Source: Sacculina carcini
Taxonomy: Eukaryota; Arthropoda; Thecostraca; Sacculinidae
NCBI GenBank assembly: GCA_916048095.2
Contig: OU696583.1
Location: forward strand, 5,471,322 to 5,535,321
Length of the DNA stretch: 64,000 nucleotides
Direction: 5' to 3'
Below are positions 1 through 10,987 of the stretch, piece after piece. Under the pieces are notes generated by a model that did not search any database, was not told the DNA's origin, and saw nothing but the letters and a program-made list of their open reading frames with translations. Each line of letters begins with the position of its first letter. Positions within the stretch are counted from its first letter, which is position 1. The translations under genes and the position numbers were made by a program.

Positions 1-2143
1 GCCTGCCGCGACGAGCGTCTTCGCGATCAGTTAGTGATGGGGACAGCCGACTCTGCCGCCCTGCACCAACTCCTGCAGGTCGCACACAAAGACCTGATGA
101 TGAAAAAGGCAACTCAGGCCACTGGTGGGCAGAATCAGTCAAACGACTGAGTCTGCCCACCAGGACGCTGCAGCCATGCGGCACACCGGGCCCGATGTGG
201 CTGATTCTTCTGCTCCCCGGGCACTACGCGGCACTACGCGCGCGTCTGTCGCTCATCGCAGCCCGGTACCCGCCGTCGTAGAGATAATTTTCTCCGCGAC
301 GTCGCCGATGTTGCCGATGAAGTTGATGATGATGAGAACACACTAGATATGTGCCCGTATATCGGTGATGTATTTGATGGCCAAAAACATACGCGCTTAA
401 CCGCCGTTGACATTGCCGTTTCTGTAGGCGGTCGCGCGCCGCGCTAGGTCAAGTGGCGATGCGACTCTGGCGCCGATGTGTCTCTTATTGACGCTGGGGC
501 TGCGCAGCAGCTCGGAGTGGCCGCCAGTAGCTTGCGCCCTACCTCGTCGCGCCTGCGTGTTGCCAACGGTCAGTTACTGCGGTGTCTGAGCACGTGCGAG
601 GCAGTCTTGCGACTCGGTGATGCATCCTGCCGCTCCACTCTGTACGCGGTGCCCTCAGTGCGCTGTGCTCTGCTCTGTTGGCGAAACGCAATGGAGCTGC
701 GTCCACTGCACCGCGCATTCCCTCGGCAGATGTCTCGCGAACAGCACCTGCAGCAGGTGACCGCTAGACCGGCAGCCACACCTCCACAATGCCCGCGCTG
801 GACCAACACAGTTCAGCCAACAGCGGCGGACCGTCGTGCGCACAGCGAGCAGCTTATATCGGCCTTCCTTCGTGTGTTCTCCACGGACGGTCCTCTCCGG
901 AAGAGGAAAGGCGGGGCAATGTGGATCGATGTGCGTGATGACGCGGTGCCGTACAACGTGCCGGCTCCCCCCTCCGTACCGTTCTGTCATCACGCCCAGG
1001 CACAGAACTGTGCAACGCGCACGGCAAACTTTCTTCTGACCGGGCCTGAACAACGAAATCGCCACTGCCGTAGCATCGTGCCGAAAATGTCTGCAGTACA
1101 AAGACTGCCAGCAAAAAGAGCCATACCTGACGGAACCGCACCCGACACGTCCTTTCGAATCGGTGTCCGCGAATTTTTTCCAACACGCAGGGAAGACCTA
1201 CCTCGTGTACGCGGACCGGTTCTCCAACTGGCCACTAGTGTTCGACTGTGGCCGTGACACCTCGGCTCACCAGCTGGTGAAACTGCTCCGATATGTGTTC
1301 GCCATGACGGGGGTTCCGACCATACTGTCGTCAGACGGCGGTCCACAGTTCACGGCGCGCCACACCGCCGAATTTCTGCGACTTTGGCACATACGCCATC
1401 GCGTCTCCAGTCCGCACTTCCCGTCTTCGAATGGGTACGCTGAGTCCGCCGTGAAACGGGTGAAGCGGCTCATTCAGAAGGCGGCGCACGACGGGAACAT
1501 CGACACAGACGCCTTTGTCGCCGGTCTGTTGGAGCTGTGCAACGCGCCTGGTGCCGACGGTCGCTTTTGTACGGCCGCCCCGTGTCGTCCGCCGTTCCCG
1601 CGCGTCCACGCTCGTTCCTGCCGCAGTGGCAGCCGCCCACCGCTGAGTGCGACCAGCGAGCGGTGACCATGCACAACAAGCAGGTCGCCCAATTCAACCG
1701 GTCGGCTAAGGCGTTGCCGCCGTTGCTGCCCGGCCCTACGGTGGCTCTCCAGGACCCGACATCCGGTCGCTGGGACCGGACTGGCGTGGTCGCCATGACT
1801 GGCCGTCGCCGCCTGTACGCTGTGCGCCTACCGCACGGCGGTCTCTACTGGAGCAACCGCAGGCACCTACGGCCCGCAGCCAACACACCCTCGCCCGAGG
1901 TACAGTCGCCGCTAGAAGTGCAGCCGCCGCCATCTGTTGGTACGGCGCCGCTACCGTCGCAGGAGACCAGCAGCAGACCCGCACCACGGCCGCGGCCGCC
2001 GGGGGAGAATGTGGGCGGCACATCAGATGCCTCACAAATACCGCAACTCCGCCGGAGCGCCCGACCACGCAGACCACCGTCGCATCTGAGCGCTTACGTC
2101 TGCAGAGCCAACAGCGCCCCTCCACCACTTGGAAGGGGAGATT
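1..2143 (+). mobile_element. Ty3/gypsy LTR retrotransposon fossil, broken
   Basis: Remains of a gag-pol region entering from the left window edge. An aspartic protease core (CDSGADVS) is visible near 463-486. Integrase core sequence lies around 1160-1640, including the DDE-type stretch SSDGGPQF and the downstream NGYAESAVKRVK. A basic C-terminal tail with RRSARPRRP is near 2045-2080. A purine tract (GGAAGGGGAG, 2131-2140) follows, where a 3' LTR would begin. The integrase resembles the Mag-like group, as does the element at 45049-49633. It is broken several times and incomplete, so it is an old copy. It sits upstream of the PIX exon at 2698, presumably in an intron. Confidence 0.85.
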
Positions 2144-2697
2144 TAGTGTGTGGCTACACTGCCAGAGGGCGTGAGTGTATCAGGTGTGGGTGCCGCTAAC
2201 GCCGTCAGCCAGTGTGTGTGCGGCTCGTGGCGGTGTATTATTGTATTGCTCGTGTATTGTTATTGTTATTGCCATTGCCATTTAATATATCGTACACTAT
2301 GGTCTAGTAATTCATTAATTTCAGAGCTGGCGTTTTTTATATTCCGTCATTCCGTTGTGCTAGTGCATGTATACTTACAACCAAGGGTCGGTGTAAAATG
2401 AAACGTGACAAAACAAATTAATATTTGCTGTCTATCAATACGTTCAGATGTGCATGCAACCATGCACGGTGTTATTATGTACACACAGATTAGTATTATG
2501 GAACCAATTGAAATTCTGCCCTATAAGAATGAATTTTGGCAAAATTGTTTCTCTTGAATTTGAATTTTTTATTTTTGAATTTTCTTAAAAGCTTTTGAAT
2601 ATTTATCTTAGTTATGTTCAATAGTAGGTTAAATAGTTAATTAGTGAATTCAATGCATTTTGTTACTCTGCCGCGGGTGTGGTGTTATTGGTGACAG
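2144..2697 (+). other. Non-coding: possible LTR remnant, then AT-rich intron end
   Basis: The first part starts TGTGTGGC after the purine tract of the fossil and may be its 3' LTR, but no second LTR is in the window for comparison. The remainder (about 2400-2690) is AT-rich and without coding signal. It ends in the splice acceptor GTGACAG at 2691-2697. I read it as the 3' end of an intron of the PIX gene. Confidence 0.5.
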
Positions 2698-2882
2698 GCG
2701 GTGCGTGCGGCGAGCGCATGTTTGTCGAGTGTGGCTCTAGTGAGGAGCAAGCGGCGTGGCTGCACCATATCGGCCGACATGTGCCTGCAGTGCCGGCCGC
2801 CGCGTGTATCGCTTCGTCTCCGTCACAACAACAACAACCAGAACAACAACAAAACCAGCGGGCCGGACGCGACCAGTACAGT
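2698..2882 (+). CDS. PIX (ARHGEF7-like) exon: end of PH domain
   Basis: Exon of a PIX-family guanine nucleotide exchange factor, which activates Rac/Cdc42 at focal complexes in partnership with GIT and PAK. It encodes the last strand and C-terminal helix of the PH domain: ERMFVECGSSEEQAAWLHHI aligns by memory with the vertebrate ERILVSCNNQQDLQEWVEHL. A Ser/Gln-rich stretch follows. The acceptor AG is at 2696-2697 (phase 1). The strong donor GTGAGT begins at 2883 in phase 0, the phase needed by the exon at 8742. The SH3, DH and earlier PH exons are left of the window. The same exon can also be read past the donor into the long frame ending at 7607. Confidence 0.8.
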
Positions 2883-5800
2883 GTGAGTATGACGAGTGTG
2901 GGTGCGAGTGGTGGTGGCAGCAGACGCCGGCGCTTGTGGTGGCGGCCGTGGTGGCGTCGTTCTTTTGGTGGCGCTTCTGCGGCGGCGTGTCAGCGTCGTC
3001 GCCAGCACGCGGCGATGTCACGCTCCGCCCGATCCTGCTCTCTGACCGACAGCGTTCAGCAGCTGAACGGCACGGTGGCTTGCAGCGGCGCCAGTCTCCC
3101 GCTGCCGTCGGCCAGCCAGTGGTTGCAGATTAGCGCTGTTTCTGGCGGCGGTGGTGGTAGTGGCAGCAGTGGTAGTGGTGGTTTTTTGACGGCGCGCGAG
3201 TGGAGTCGCTGCACTACGACGGGAGAACGGCGACGACGACGGTACATGTGGATGTGGGTGGGCGGACGGCGAGCCACGGTGGCTGAGCAGTGCCCGGCTT
3301 CCACCTCCGCCTACGTCTGTACTGACGCGGTTGCCAGGAGGCAGCGTCGACGGCAGTTTGAGCAGCTGCAGCGCTGGATCAGCGAGGGCGAGACTCCGTT
3401 CTACCGCGACCGCTGTCGGTCTGTCGTCGGCTCGGCGGCCACCTCTCCTGCTTTGCTGGACGTCGCTTCATCTGTCGTTGCCAGCGTCGCCGAATTCGCC
3501 ATATCCGCCGATACGTCAGATCGTCGCGAATTGGCTGCTTTGTCGCCGACGGCACTGTGTCCCATCAGTGCGTGCAGTGAGCGTGTGTTGTGCGCTCTTG
3601 ACCTGGCCTCTGTGACCTCATGTCACCTGCCAACGCTGACACAGTCCAGCAAGTCACATAGTGTCCCGGGCACGTGTGATTGGTCGTGCGCACTGAAAAC
3701 ATACGACAGTCAATTAGATGATTGTTCGACTCCGGAGCGCGCATTTCACTTTCCTGCCACGATGCGTCCAACTCCCGTTGCTGGTCCTAGTAGCTCTTCT
3801 TTCGTTGAGCAGATGCAGTGTGAAGAGCGCACAGAACACGAACCCCAGCGCCCCTGTACCAATCACTACGTACAGACACTGCATCTGGTGAATCAACCGC
3901 AACAAGACGACGCATCCAACGAGCCGCTGAGTTGTGTGTGTGCGTGCGACCAGCAGAGCTTCCACTCGCGAGACTCAGGCTTGGCCGACGTGTTTCTCGC
4001 GGCCGAAGCGTGTCCGCAGCATCGTGCCGAAGACGCGGCAGTATGTGGCAGCACGCATGTTGACTGGGGCGGCTCTCAGTCGGCCGTAAATGATGTGGAC
4101 GCGTGGCAGGCGGGCGGTGTCGGCTCCACGCGCCGGTCTGGCCGGCCTGTGTCGCGCCGTGCGTCCACCAACTCGCTTCCGTCCAGCGCGCGAGTGCCGT
4201 ACGGCGGACCTCCGGCGGCGGGACAGCGACGCAGAGGGACCGACCAAGGTGCGTCTGGCGGTGGCGGCACACACAAAGAAGTGCGTTTCTCGGGCCGCTC
4301 GACCAGTTTCAAGTCGCATATGGTGGCGCATTGGTGGAAAAAGACCTCGGTGTGTCCATTCAGTTGGGCCGGCTGTCCTGAAGCGCGTGATAAGACTGCG
4401 GCGACCGCGCGTGTAAGACCGCCAGCACCGCCGGCGCCGCCACCGCTCCCCCGGCTCCCTCCGCCACGACGTCCCGCAGTCAGGGCTGTGTCACGTGCCT
4501 CACAGACCAGTCTGTCGTCCACGGACGACCCAACGCTAGGCTGGCACGCGCTGTCACGGTCGGAGCCGCGCGACGTGTCCGTGTGTGCGACCGCCGGCAG
4601 TGGCAGCAGCGGTGACAACAAGGCATGGTCGAGCGCCGGTGTACCAACGCGCTCCATCAGTCTGTGTTCGGTGCAGTTACGGACGCGTGTGTGCGCCGCG
4701 AGTGCGGACACTCGCAGTAGCAGTCATCTGGAGATTGGTCGGCTGAGTCGGTCGTCGTTGGATCTGGATCGGTTTCCGACGCCTCCGCTGCCGTTCAGAG
4801 ATCAGTCTCCAGTGTCGTCATGGACATCGCCACCGCCCGCCATTCACCAATCTCACGACGGCTGCCCCACTCATCGTTGTCAGTCTGCCGCGGCCACGCT
4901 AAGTCGATCCCTTAACATTGACACCTCTTTCCCGGTGACGGTATCTCGGGTCGTGCAGCCAGTAATGGAGCCGGTGTGTGAATGCTCGTCGTTAGCTCAG
5001 ATCGACGCTGCTCTTCCCGTCGACACCCGTTCGTCGAGTTTCACTGACACTGCGCGTCCGTCCGACGCAGCCGGTCGCGCTGCCGCCTACTTGTTCTGCT
5101 ACGACGCCGCGTCGGTGATGAACACTTCGAGGCCGTTCTCGTTTGTACCCGTGCGCTGTGCGGAGAAGCGCGATGCGTCGCCTGTCACTGCGTCGGCTTC
5201 TGTCCAGCCGGCGTCCAATAGGACGCGCACAAGTGCCACCCAGAGTCGCCCGCGTTCGGCGATAATAGCTGGCAGCTTGGGCATTGCGTCGGCCGACAAA
5301 TTGTCACACGACGCGGCGTCCGTGCATATTTCGGCCGATGGAGACTGGCCCTGTTTTGTCCGTCAACACAGCGATATCGTCACAGCCAGCAGTGCGGCAG
5401 TGCGGTCGCCGATATATTGCGATGATACTAACTCATCAACGGGCGTGTCTGCATCTGTGACGCGCAAGTTACGCGACGTCTCGCTGGCCGACTCAAACAC
5501 TGATGTCATTTGTCGGCCGAAATGTCAGTCAACAGCGAGTGACCATGATGACGTCACCAGTGCAGTGTCCGCCGGTGCCGGCGTGCTACCCGTGTCGCGC
5601 CAGTCATCTACAGCAGGCACGTCTGCCCGGCCTGTGGACGACACGGACAATAATTCGAGTGACAGTTGGAGGAGCCACTCGACGCCTGGTTCTCAGGACT
5701 CGCATTCTCGCTCCAACAGTCGCGAACGATCCGAGTGTACTGTATCTCTGACCGCCGCTATCCAGGCTAGTTTCTCTCCTCAAACGGGTACAACGGCGCC

Positions 5801-7607
5801 TGACACAGTGGTTTTGCGTGATAATTCACCTGACAGTCGTGCTGGCCAGTGTATGTTGACTATGTCTTCTGAGGCCCGAGTGTGTATTAACACTGCTTGT
5901 GACTCCCTTCCAAGGCAGACATTTCACGTCAACCGTTCATCTGCGACATCTGGTGCTGTTGTTAGTGGCTATGGTGGTGCTGATGGTTCATGCGAGCGCC
6001 ACGTCATTTCTCCGTCTCTCATTGCGCAGCGACGTCGCAGTTTGCCTCTCTGGTCGCTCGACTCGATCCCGTTCGCCGACGACAGCGATGACAGCGGCGG
6101 CGGAGGTACGGCCGAGCTGGTGATGCCGAGACGTCGTTCGCTTGTGCTTGATCCCAGTGTGTACCGTCGCTCTCCGTCGCCACGCTGTCTGTCGCACTAT
6201 CGCGAGGAGCGCATGGTGCCGACCGCGCGAGCTGTTGTGCCGGCCGCCATGGTGGAGGCGGCCGGACGTAACCAGCGAGCACCGTGCACGATTGTCGAAG
6301 AATGTGAGGCTGAACAGCAGGATGAACAGAAGGAGCCTGGAGAATCGGCTAGTGGACCTGTTCAAGCTGCATTGACTGTCCCGTTGCGATATCGCGTGGT
6401 GAGTCGTCGTGCGTCGATTCCCGCCCGCTTGGGCGTGACTTCGGCTGTGGGCGAATTAGGCACGTCTGCGAGAACAACACAACTGGCGGCACAGAGACCC
6501 CGCTGCACGATTCGGCGACTGAGTGTTGGCGCGGCCAGCGGTATCCCGGCAGCCATTGGAGAAGTGGATGTAGAGGTAGAGCCACCGTCGCCTCTTGAGC
6601 ACACAGCTCCTCCGGTCGCCGGCGGCTGCACGAGACGACGAACGCCGGCTTGCATTCAACGCCACGGTCACGTGCGTGGCTCTTCGTCGCCGCAGTCGTC
6701 AACCACCGCCGGTTCTACGAGCTGTACGAGCTCGGATGACGCGGAGCGCACCCCAAAGGTGCGGTCCGCTGCGGCCGATGCTGCCGTGTGGCCGGTGTCG
6801 TGCTCAGTGGCCAGTGGAGACAGTGATCTGGATGAGGCAGGTGAAGAACAGACCGAGTGTGATGTTGTCCATTCACGACAAACAGTCGTCAACTTGCGCA
6901 GACTTCGTGCCGTTATGGACCGTACAGGTATCGGTAGCTGCTCTTTGGACGCTCTCACTGTAACAGCAAGTGATGCTGGTGGTCGGGCCGCATCGAGTCG
7001 TGGTGCTGTTGGTCATCATCGTTCGCTGAGTCTGTGTCAATCTTCATCGACGGGCACTGCAGAAGCAGTATCGGCTGATCTCGTTTCAATGTCTGATGGA
7101 GGAGGTGGACTAAACGACGATCTTACTCTGTTGGATGGAGATGGTGATGTGCAGGACGTAGCAGACCGAGAGATGTCTGCATCCGGCCAGTCGTCTTTGG
7201 TCAAGAATCGCGAAGATATTTACAATGACGTAATACAGGGGTTCGAAGCAGGCATGCTTGTGGTGGCTTCTGAATGTCGCAAGAATGAGCCGGTTGATGC
7301 GGAAATCGTTGGGCAGCTTCATCAGGAACTTCTTGCTGGGAATGCTGATGTTGATTCTGATGAGGCTCCTTCAGAATCGAAGTGTCTGCGCAAAGAATCG
7401 GCTGATGAGACAATTGAATTCGTTGCGGATGTACCGTGTGGAGAAGATCCACAAGAAGTTGCTGTTGCGAAGGCGCGTCCCACTCCAGTGTTCAGCGATC
7501 ACTCGGACTATGAGGCGGTCGAACAAGTGGTTGGACCAGACGAGTCAACGGCTGAACTGAGTCAGCCACCAGAAAATCTAACACAAACCGCTGAGAATGA
7601 ACAATGA
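2698..7607 (+). CDS. PIX alternative giant exon with long disordered tail
   Basis: If the donor at 2883 is not used, the PH exon stays open to a TGA at 7605-7607, adding about 1,570 residues. A 4.9-kb stop-free frame among frames with ordinary stop density argues that it is translated. The product is Ser-, Arg-, Ala- and Thr-rich with no recognisable fold. It carries repeated basophilic-kinase/14-3-3-like motifs (SRRASTNS, RRRSLPLW, RRRSLVLD, SRRASIPA, RRLSVGAA) and proline runs near 4430-4480. The C-terminal 150 residues turn acidic (NREDIYNDVIQGFEAGM, DVDSDEAPSES). Two readings fit: a retained terminal exon replacing the GIT-binding and coiled-coil end, or a long exon joined to 8742 through an internal phase-0 donor such as GTGAGT at 6399. 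No homologue of the tail is known to me. Confidence 0.65.
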
Positions 7608-7879
7608 GATATTCGCAAGTGCGAAGATTGATGGTTCAGTTACAGGATAGTGAGGTTATAATCGTTGTCTTCATCAGGGACGTTTTCAATGGTGCCAACA
7701 GGTAGCTACACTACATCGACATGAAGTAGTTGAAACGACGGACATTAATACAAATACTCCGCAAACAACGAAGATGCAAATTCGCTGTCATTTGTCAATG
7801 CAATAAGACCGAACTATTCAAGTCATCGTGCTTTCCATCGCCTTCCAGGCGGCTCATCATCAGTATATGATCCTGTATC

Positions 7880-7931
<52 letters not shown>

Positions 7932-8741
7932 GGCTCGGCTATTCGTGTGATAATTGTTTGTTTATCTTGCTCGTGAGTGTTGACTGTTTTTGAAGATTGG
8001 TGGCAGTGGTGAGATCTCAGCTCGCTCCACTTCATAATCATCAAAGTGCAACAACAAAGGTCATTTAACCGTGCCTGTGTAAAGGTCATCGACCTCGGCC
8101 GCCATGAGGCAAGATTTGACCTGCCGATTGATGCATTTGTGTGTGTGTGTGTTGCGTGCCTGTGTATGTGAGAATTTTTGTGCTTTTAGTGGGCCGCCTA
8201 TTATTTTTGTTTGCTGCTTTGTAGAAACGGATGGTGTATTTTGTTGGTATTTTAGTTTTTTGCCAGTGGAACTTGTCGATGTTGCCGGTGACCTTGTGTT
8301 TGTGTTTCAACCCTTGCTTTGCTTTGCATCGCATGTTTATAGTACCGTCCGCAGCCTGAATTGTTTGTTTCATGCGTTCAACACACACTGCTTGATCACA
8401 CCAACGTTCTGTTTGGTATATTTTGTGCATTTTGATTTGGCGATGAGGATTTTTCGTAGTGTGCATTTTATGTTGCACTTTTCAGACGCCATTTGTCATT
8501 GAGCGTCCCGTCATTTTAAGCATGCCGATCTTTTTTTTCAAATATTCATCAACACTGTCAGTCAGCCCGCTGTAGCAGTTTGCTTGAAAAAGTCGCCCTT
8601 TATTTTTTGTCTCTCACATGACTAGTTGTGTCATCAATGTTAGTTGTATTTGTTATTCGTGTGCACCTATGAATATGCAAATGTCTGTTATGACGGTCTC
8701 GTTTGCGGCAGCTCGTATGACAACATGTGGGTGTGTGTCAG
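7608..8741 (+). other. PIX intron or 3' UTR with TG microsatellite
   Basis: No coding exon was recognised here. A (TG)n run occupies about 7886-7930. If the giant exon is terminal, the first part is its 3' UTR; otherwise it is intron. The interval ends in the acceptor GTGTGTGTCAG at 8731-8741. Confidence 0.6.
7886..7930. repeat. (TG)n microsatellite
   Basis: Nearly pure TG dinucleotide run with one early interruption. Confidence 0.95.
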
Positions 8742-8913
8742 GTGGCGCCCGTGCCTCCGCCTCACAACGTGCCTACATGCCACGTGGCCCCACGAGTGTG
8801 GTCGGCGGCGCAGCTACGTCCCACGCCGCCGCTCAAGCCCTCCCTGGCGCCGACACGCGACGATGTCGGCAGAAAAAGCAGCCGACACATGGCCTACCGC
8901 CACAAGAAACGAG
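8742..8913 (+). CDS. PIX exon: proline-rich linker
   Basis: Fifty-seven codons plus one base, phase 0 in and phase 1 out. The peptide includes VWSAAQLRPTPPLKPSLAP, which matches vertebrate beta-PIX (PWSLSCLRPAPPLRPSAAL, recalled) in the linker between the PH domain and the GIT-binding segment. A basic patch HMAYRHKKR sits where beta-PIX has KKLLPKRK. In family members this linker holds the basic/proline region. Acceptor: TCAG at 8738-8741. The inferred donor GAG/GTGCCC at 8914 is weak, but it gives the right phase and joins KKR directly to VDNSFLDQ of the next exon. A donor a little further on is possible. Confidence 0.75.
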
Positions 8914-9285
8914 GTGCCCTCCGCCACCACTCACGCGCCCATCTATGCCTACATGCGTTGTTTTCACACTCCACTGTCAGTTGTTGCTCAAACGCTAGAA
9001 CTCGAGGCATTTGTCAGAGGGTTTTGTTTGGTGACCACTGTATGCACCCAGGTTCAGTGGGGTCTACATGTTCGTGCTCCTTTCATATGGATTACTTCAC
9101 TTCGTTCTTTTTCACTGGCCAATATTTGTGCCCTGTTTTCTTTATCTTCCGCTGTTTGGCGTCCTCGGCGCACGTCATCAGATAGCATACAATGCTCACG
9201 TTCGAATAACTTTGCGAGATTATCTAAAATATTTCAGAAATGCACACAATGTAATTTATCTTAATTTGTGTGTTTGTGCATTCAG

Positions 9286-9411
9286 TTGACAACTCGTTTT
9301 TGGATCAGTCGTTTGAGGACGACGCTCTGTTGTTGCGAGTTATTGAGTCGTTTTTCATCACGGCCTCGTCGTCATCGTCGGCGGTCAAGCATCGGCACAC
9401 GGTGCACTCTT
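9286..9411 (+). CDS. PIX exon: GIT-binding helix
   Basis: A 126-base exon, phase 1 at both ends, with acceptor ATTCAG before 9286 and a good donor GTAAGC at 9412. It encodes QSFEDDALLLRVIESFF, matching the GIT-binding segment of beta-PIX (ALEEDAQILKVIEAYC, recalled), which docks PIX onto GIT scaffold proteins. A short Ser run and KHRHTVHS follow, where beta-PIX has KTRQTLNS. The acidic pair, the hydrophobic spacing L-L-x-V-I-E and the aromatic residues after it are kept, so binding to GIT is a reasonable inference. It lies 372 bases after the linker exon and 1.25 kb before the last exon. Confidence 0.85.
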
Positions 9412-9624
9412 GTAAGCGGTCACTCACGCCCGTGCTGTGCTTGTATGCTGTGTAACCTGTGTCTTCTACTTGTATCCTCCACTGTTTATATCTTGGCAGC
9501 TCCAGTTCATATTCACAACCCGCCAAACGTCTGCCGAAGTTTCATATTCTGACGACATTTCCACACGATCAATGGCACACGCACAGGCACACACACATAC
9601 ACATACAGCATTTATTCAATGTCA

Positions 9625-10330
9625 ATAAATGGCATGTCATGGAAATTGGTAGAGGCAAAAGAAGACTGTCCAGGGTGTATGAATTGGGAAACGAAGTATT
9701 GAAAAGAGTATCCGAGGAAAAAGATTTGGGAATTGTTATTGAAGAAACACTCGGCTGAGAAACATATAGGAAGGATTGCTGCAGTAGCATACGCGTCAAT
9801 GAAAAGACTGAGGTTGGCGTCTAACTATTTGGATGCCGATATGCTAAGAGAGATTATTGTTTATATTATATGACCGAAGTTGGAGTATGCAGCTGTGGTG
9901 TGGTGTCCACATAAGGCCAAAGACAAAAGGAAACTTAAGATAATACAGAGAGTGGCGAAAAGGATGGTGGAAGAGCTGAAGGAATCGAGCTATGAGGAAA
10001 GATTAGCTAGACTTTGTCTGCCGACTCTGGAGAAGTGGAGATTGAGAGGTGACTTGATCAACGTGTATAAAAATAAGATCAGGATGGAGAAGATTGACAG
10101 AGATGATTGATTAGAGTGGGGTGGATCAGATAGAAAAGGACATGACAGTAAATTGAGAAAGACGAGGTGTGTTAGCAATGTGAAATTGTTCAGCTTGCCT
10201 AGTAGGTGTGTGGACGCATGGAACGGCTTGAGTGTACAAATAGTGAATGCAGAGTGTATTGGGAAATTCAAAGAGAGGCTGGATATAGCTGGATATTGAC
10301 AAGAAACAGGACAGCTCGAGGTTAGCCCAT
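9625..10330 (+). mobile_element. CR1-like LINE fragment in PIX intron, 5' truncated
   Basis: C-terminal part of a non-LTR reverse transcriptase: KWHVMEIGRGKRRLS, EKDLGIVIEETL, then KLEYAAVVWCPHKAKDKRKL and LPTLEKWRLRGDLINVYK. This is the thumb/C-terminal region typical of CR1-group LINEs. It is broken by a frameshift near 9755 and an in-frame TGA near 9872, so it is inactive. It lies in the sense direction in the intron between 9411 and 10665 and ends in an AC-rich tail. The same family appears at 31846-33924, covering the preceding part of the RT. Confidence 0.85.
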
Positions 10331-10365
10331 TTCCTGTAGCTACAAAAATGTGAGTACACAGACAC

Positions 10366-10420
10366 ATACACAGTGTGTATTACACACACACAGTGTGTAT
10401 TACACACACACACACACACA
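10366..10420. repeat. AC-rich tandem tail of LINE
   Basis: Two or three copies of a roughly 20-base unit containing CAGTGTGTATTACACACACA, grading into pure AC. This type of microsatellite tail is common at CR1/L2 3' ends. Confidence 0.8.
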
Positions 10421-10664
10421 TGATTCTCAATAAAAGTGACTGTGTTTTGTTAATGACAACAAATGTTTGATTGGTTGGATTCTCAAGTATTGTGTGTAAC
10501 CCAGTTATGTGGCATTTGACAAGTATGTTAGTTTATGTGTAGAACGAGCTTGATTTGGTTCGCTGTTCATGCCATAATTACATAAATGTATCATGTGTGA
10601 GTGTGTATGATGCTGGTGTATTTGTGCGTGTGTGTATGATGTTGGTGTGTGTGTGTGTGTGTAG

Positions 10665-10987
10665 CAGCATTATCAGAGGCGTGTCACAGCGCTATAATAG
10701 AAGAAGCCCCTCTTGCCCCAGCCCCACCACCCCCACCATCATCATCAGTCGACACTGCCACCATCACGTCTTCGCATCACCCGCCATCACCCCTCGTACA
10801 CCAACAGCAGCAGGCTGATATTGCAGCCGCTGTTCCGCTGTCAGACCAGCTGGCAGCGCTGAGAGAGCAGTGTTGTCAGATGCAGCGTGCGCTGGTCGAC
10901 GAGACGCGACGTCGTCGCCGACTGCAGCGCCTGGTGCTCACTCATCTGCTGCCTGCTGCGCTACACGGCGAGCTAATGTCCGACTAG
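10665..10987 (+). CDS. PIX last exon: coiled coil and C terminus
   Basis: Final exon with stop TAG at 10985-10987, entered in phase 1 after the acceptor AG at 10663-10664. The acceptor is preceded by a GT run rather than a pyrimidine tract. A Pro/Ser/His linker is followed by LSDQLAALREQCCQMQRALV and DETRRRRRLQRLV. These match the C-terminal trimerising coiled coil of beta-PIX (SLVDTVYALKDEVQELRQ and LEEEQRARKDLEKLV, recalled), including the L-x6-L heptads and the basic cluster before LxxLV. Vertebrate beta-PIX ends in DETNL, which binds Shank/Scribble PDZ domains. This protein ends in HGELMSD, so that motif is absent. Confidence 0.88.

Noticed and set aside
478-1257. Independent host gene in the first 1.2 kb
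   Set aside because: Protease, RT-start and integrase-type motifs show it is part of a gypsy fossil.
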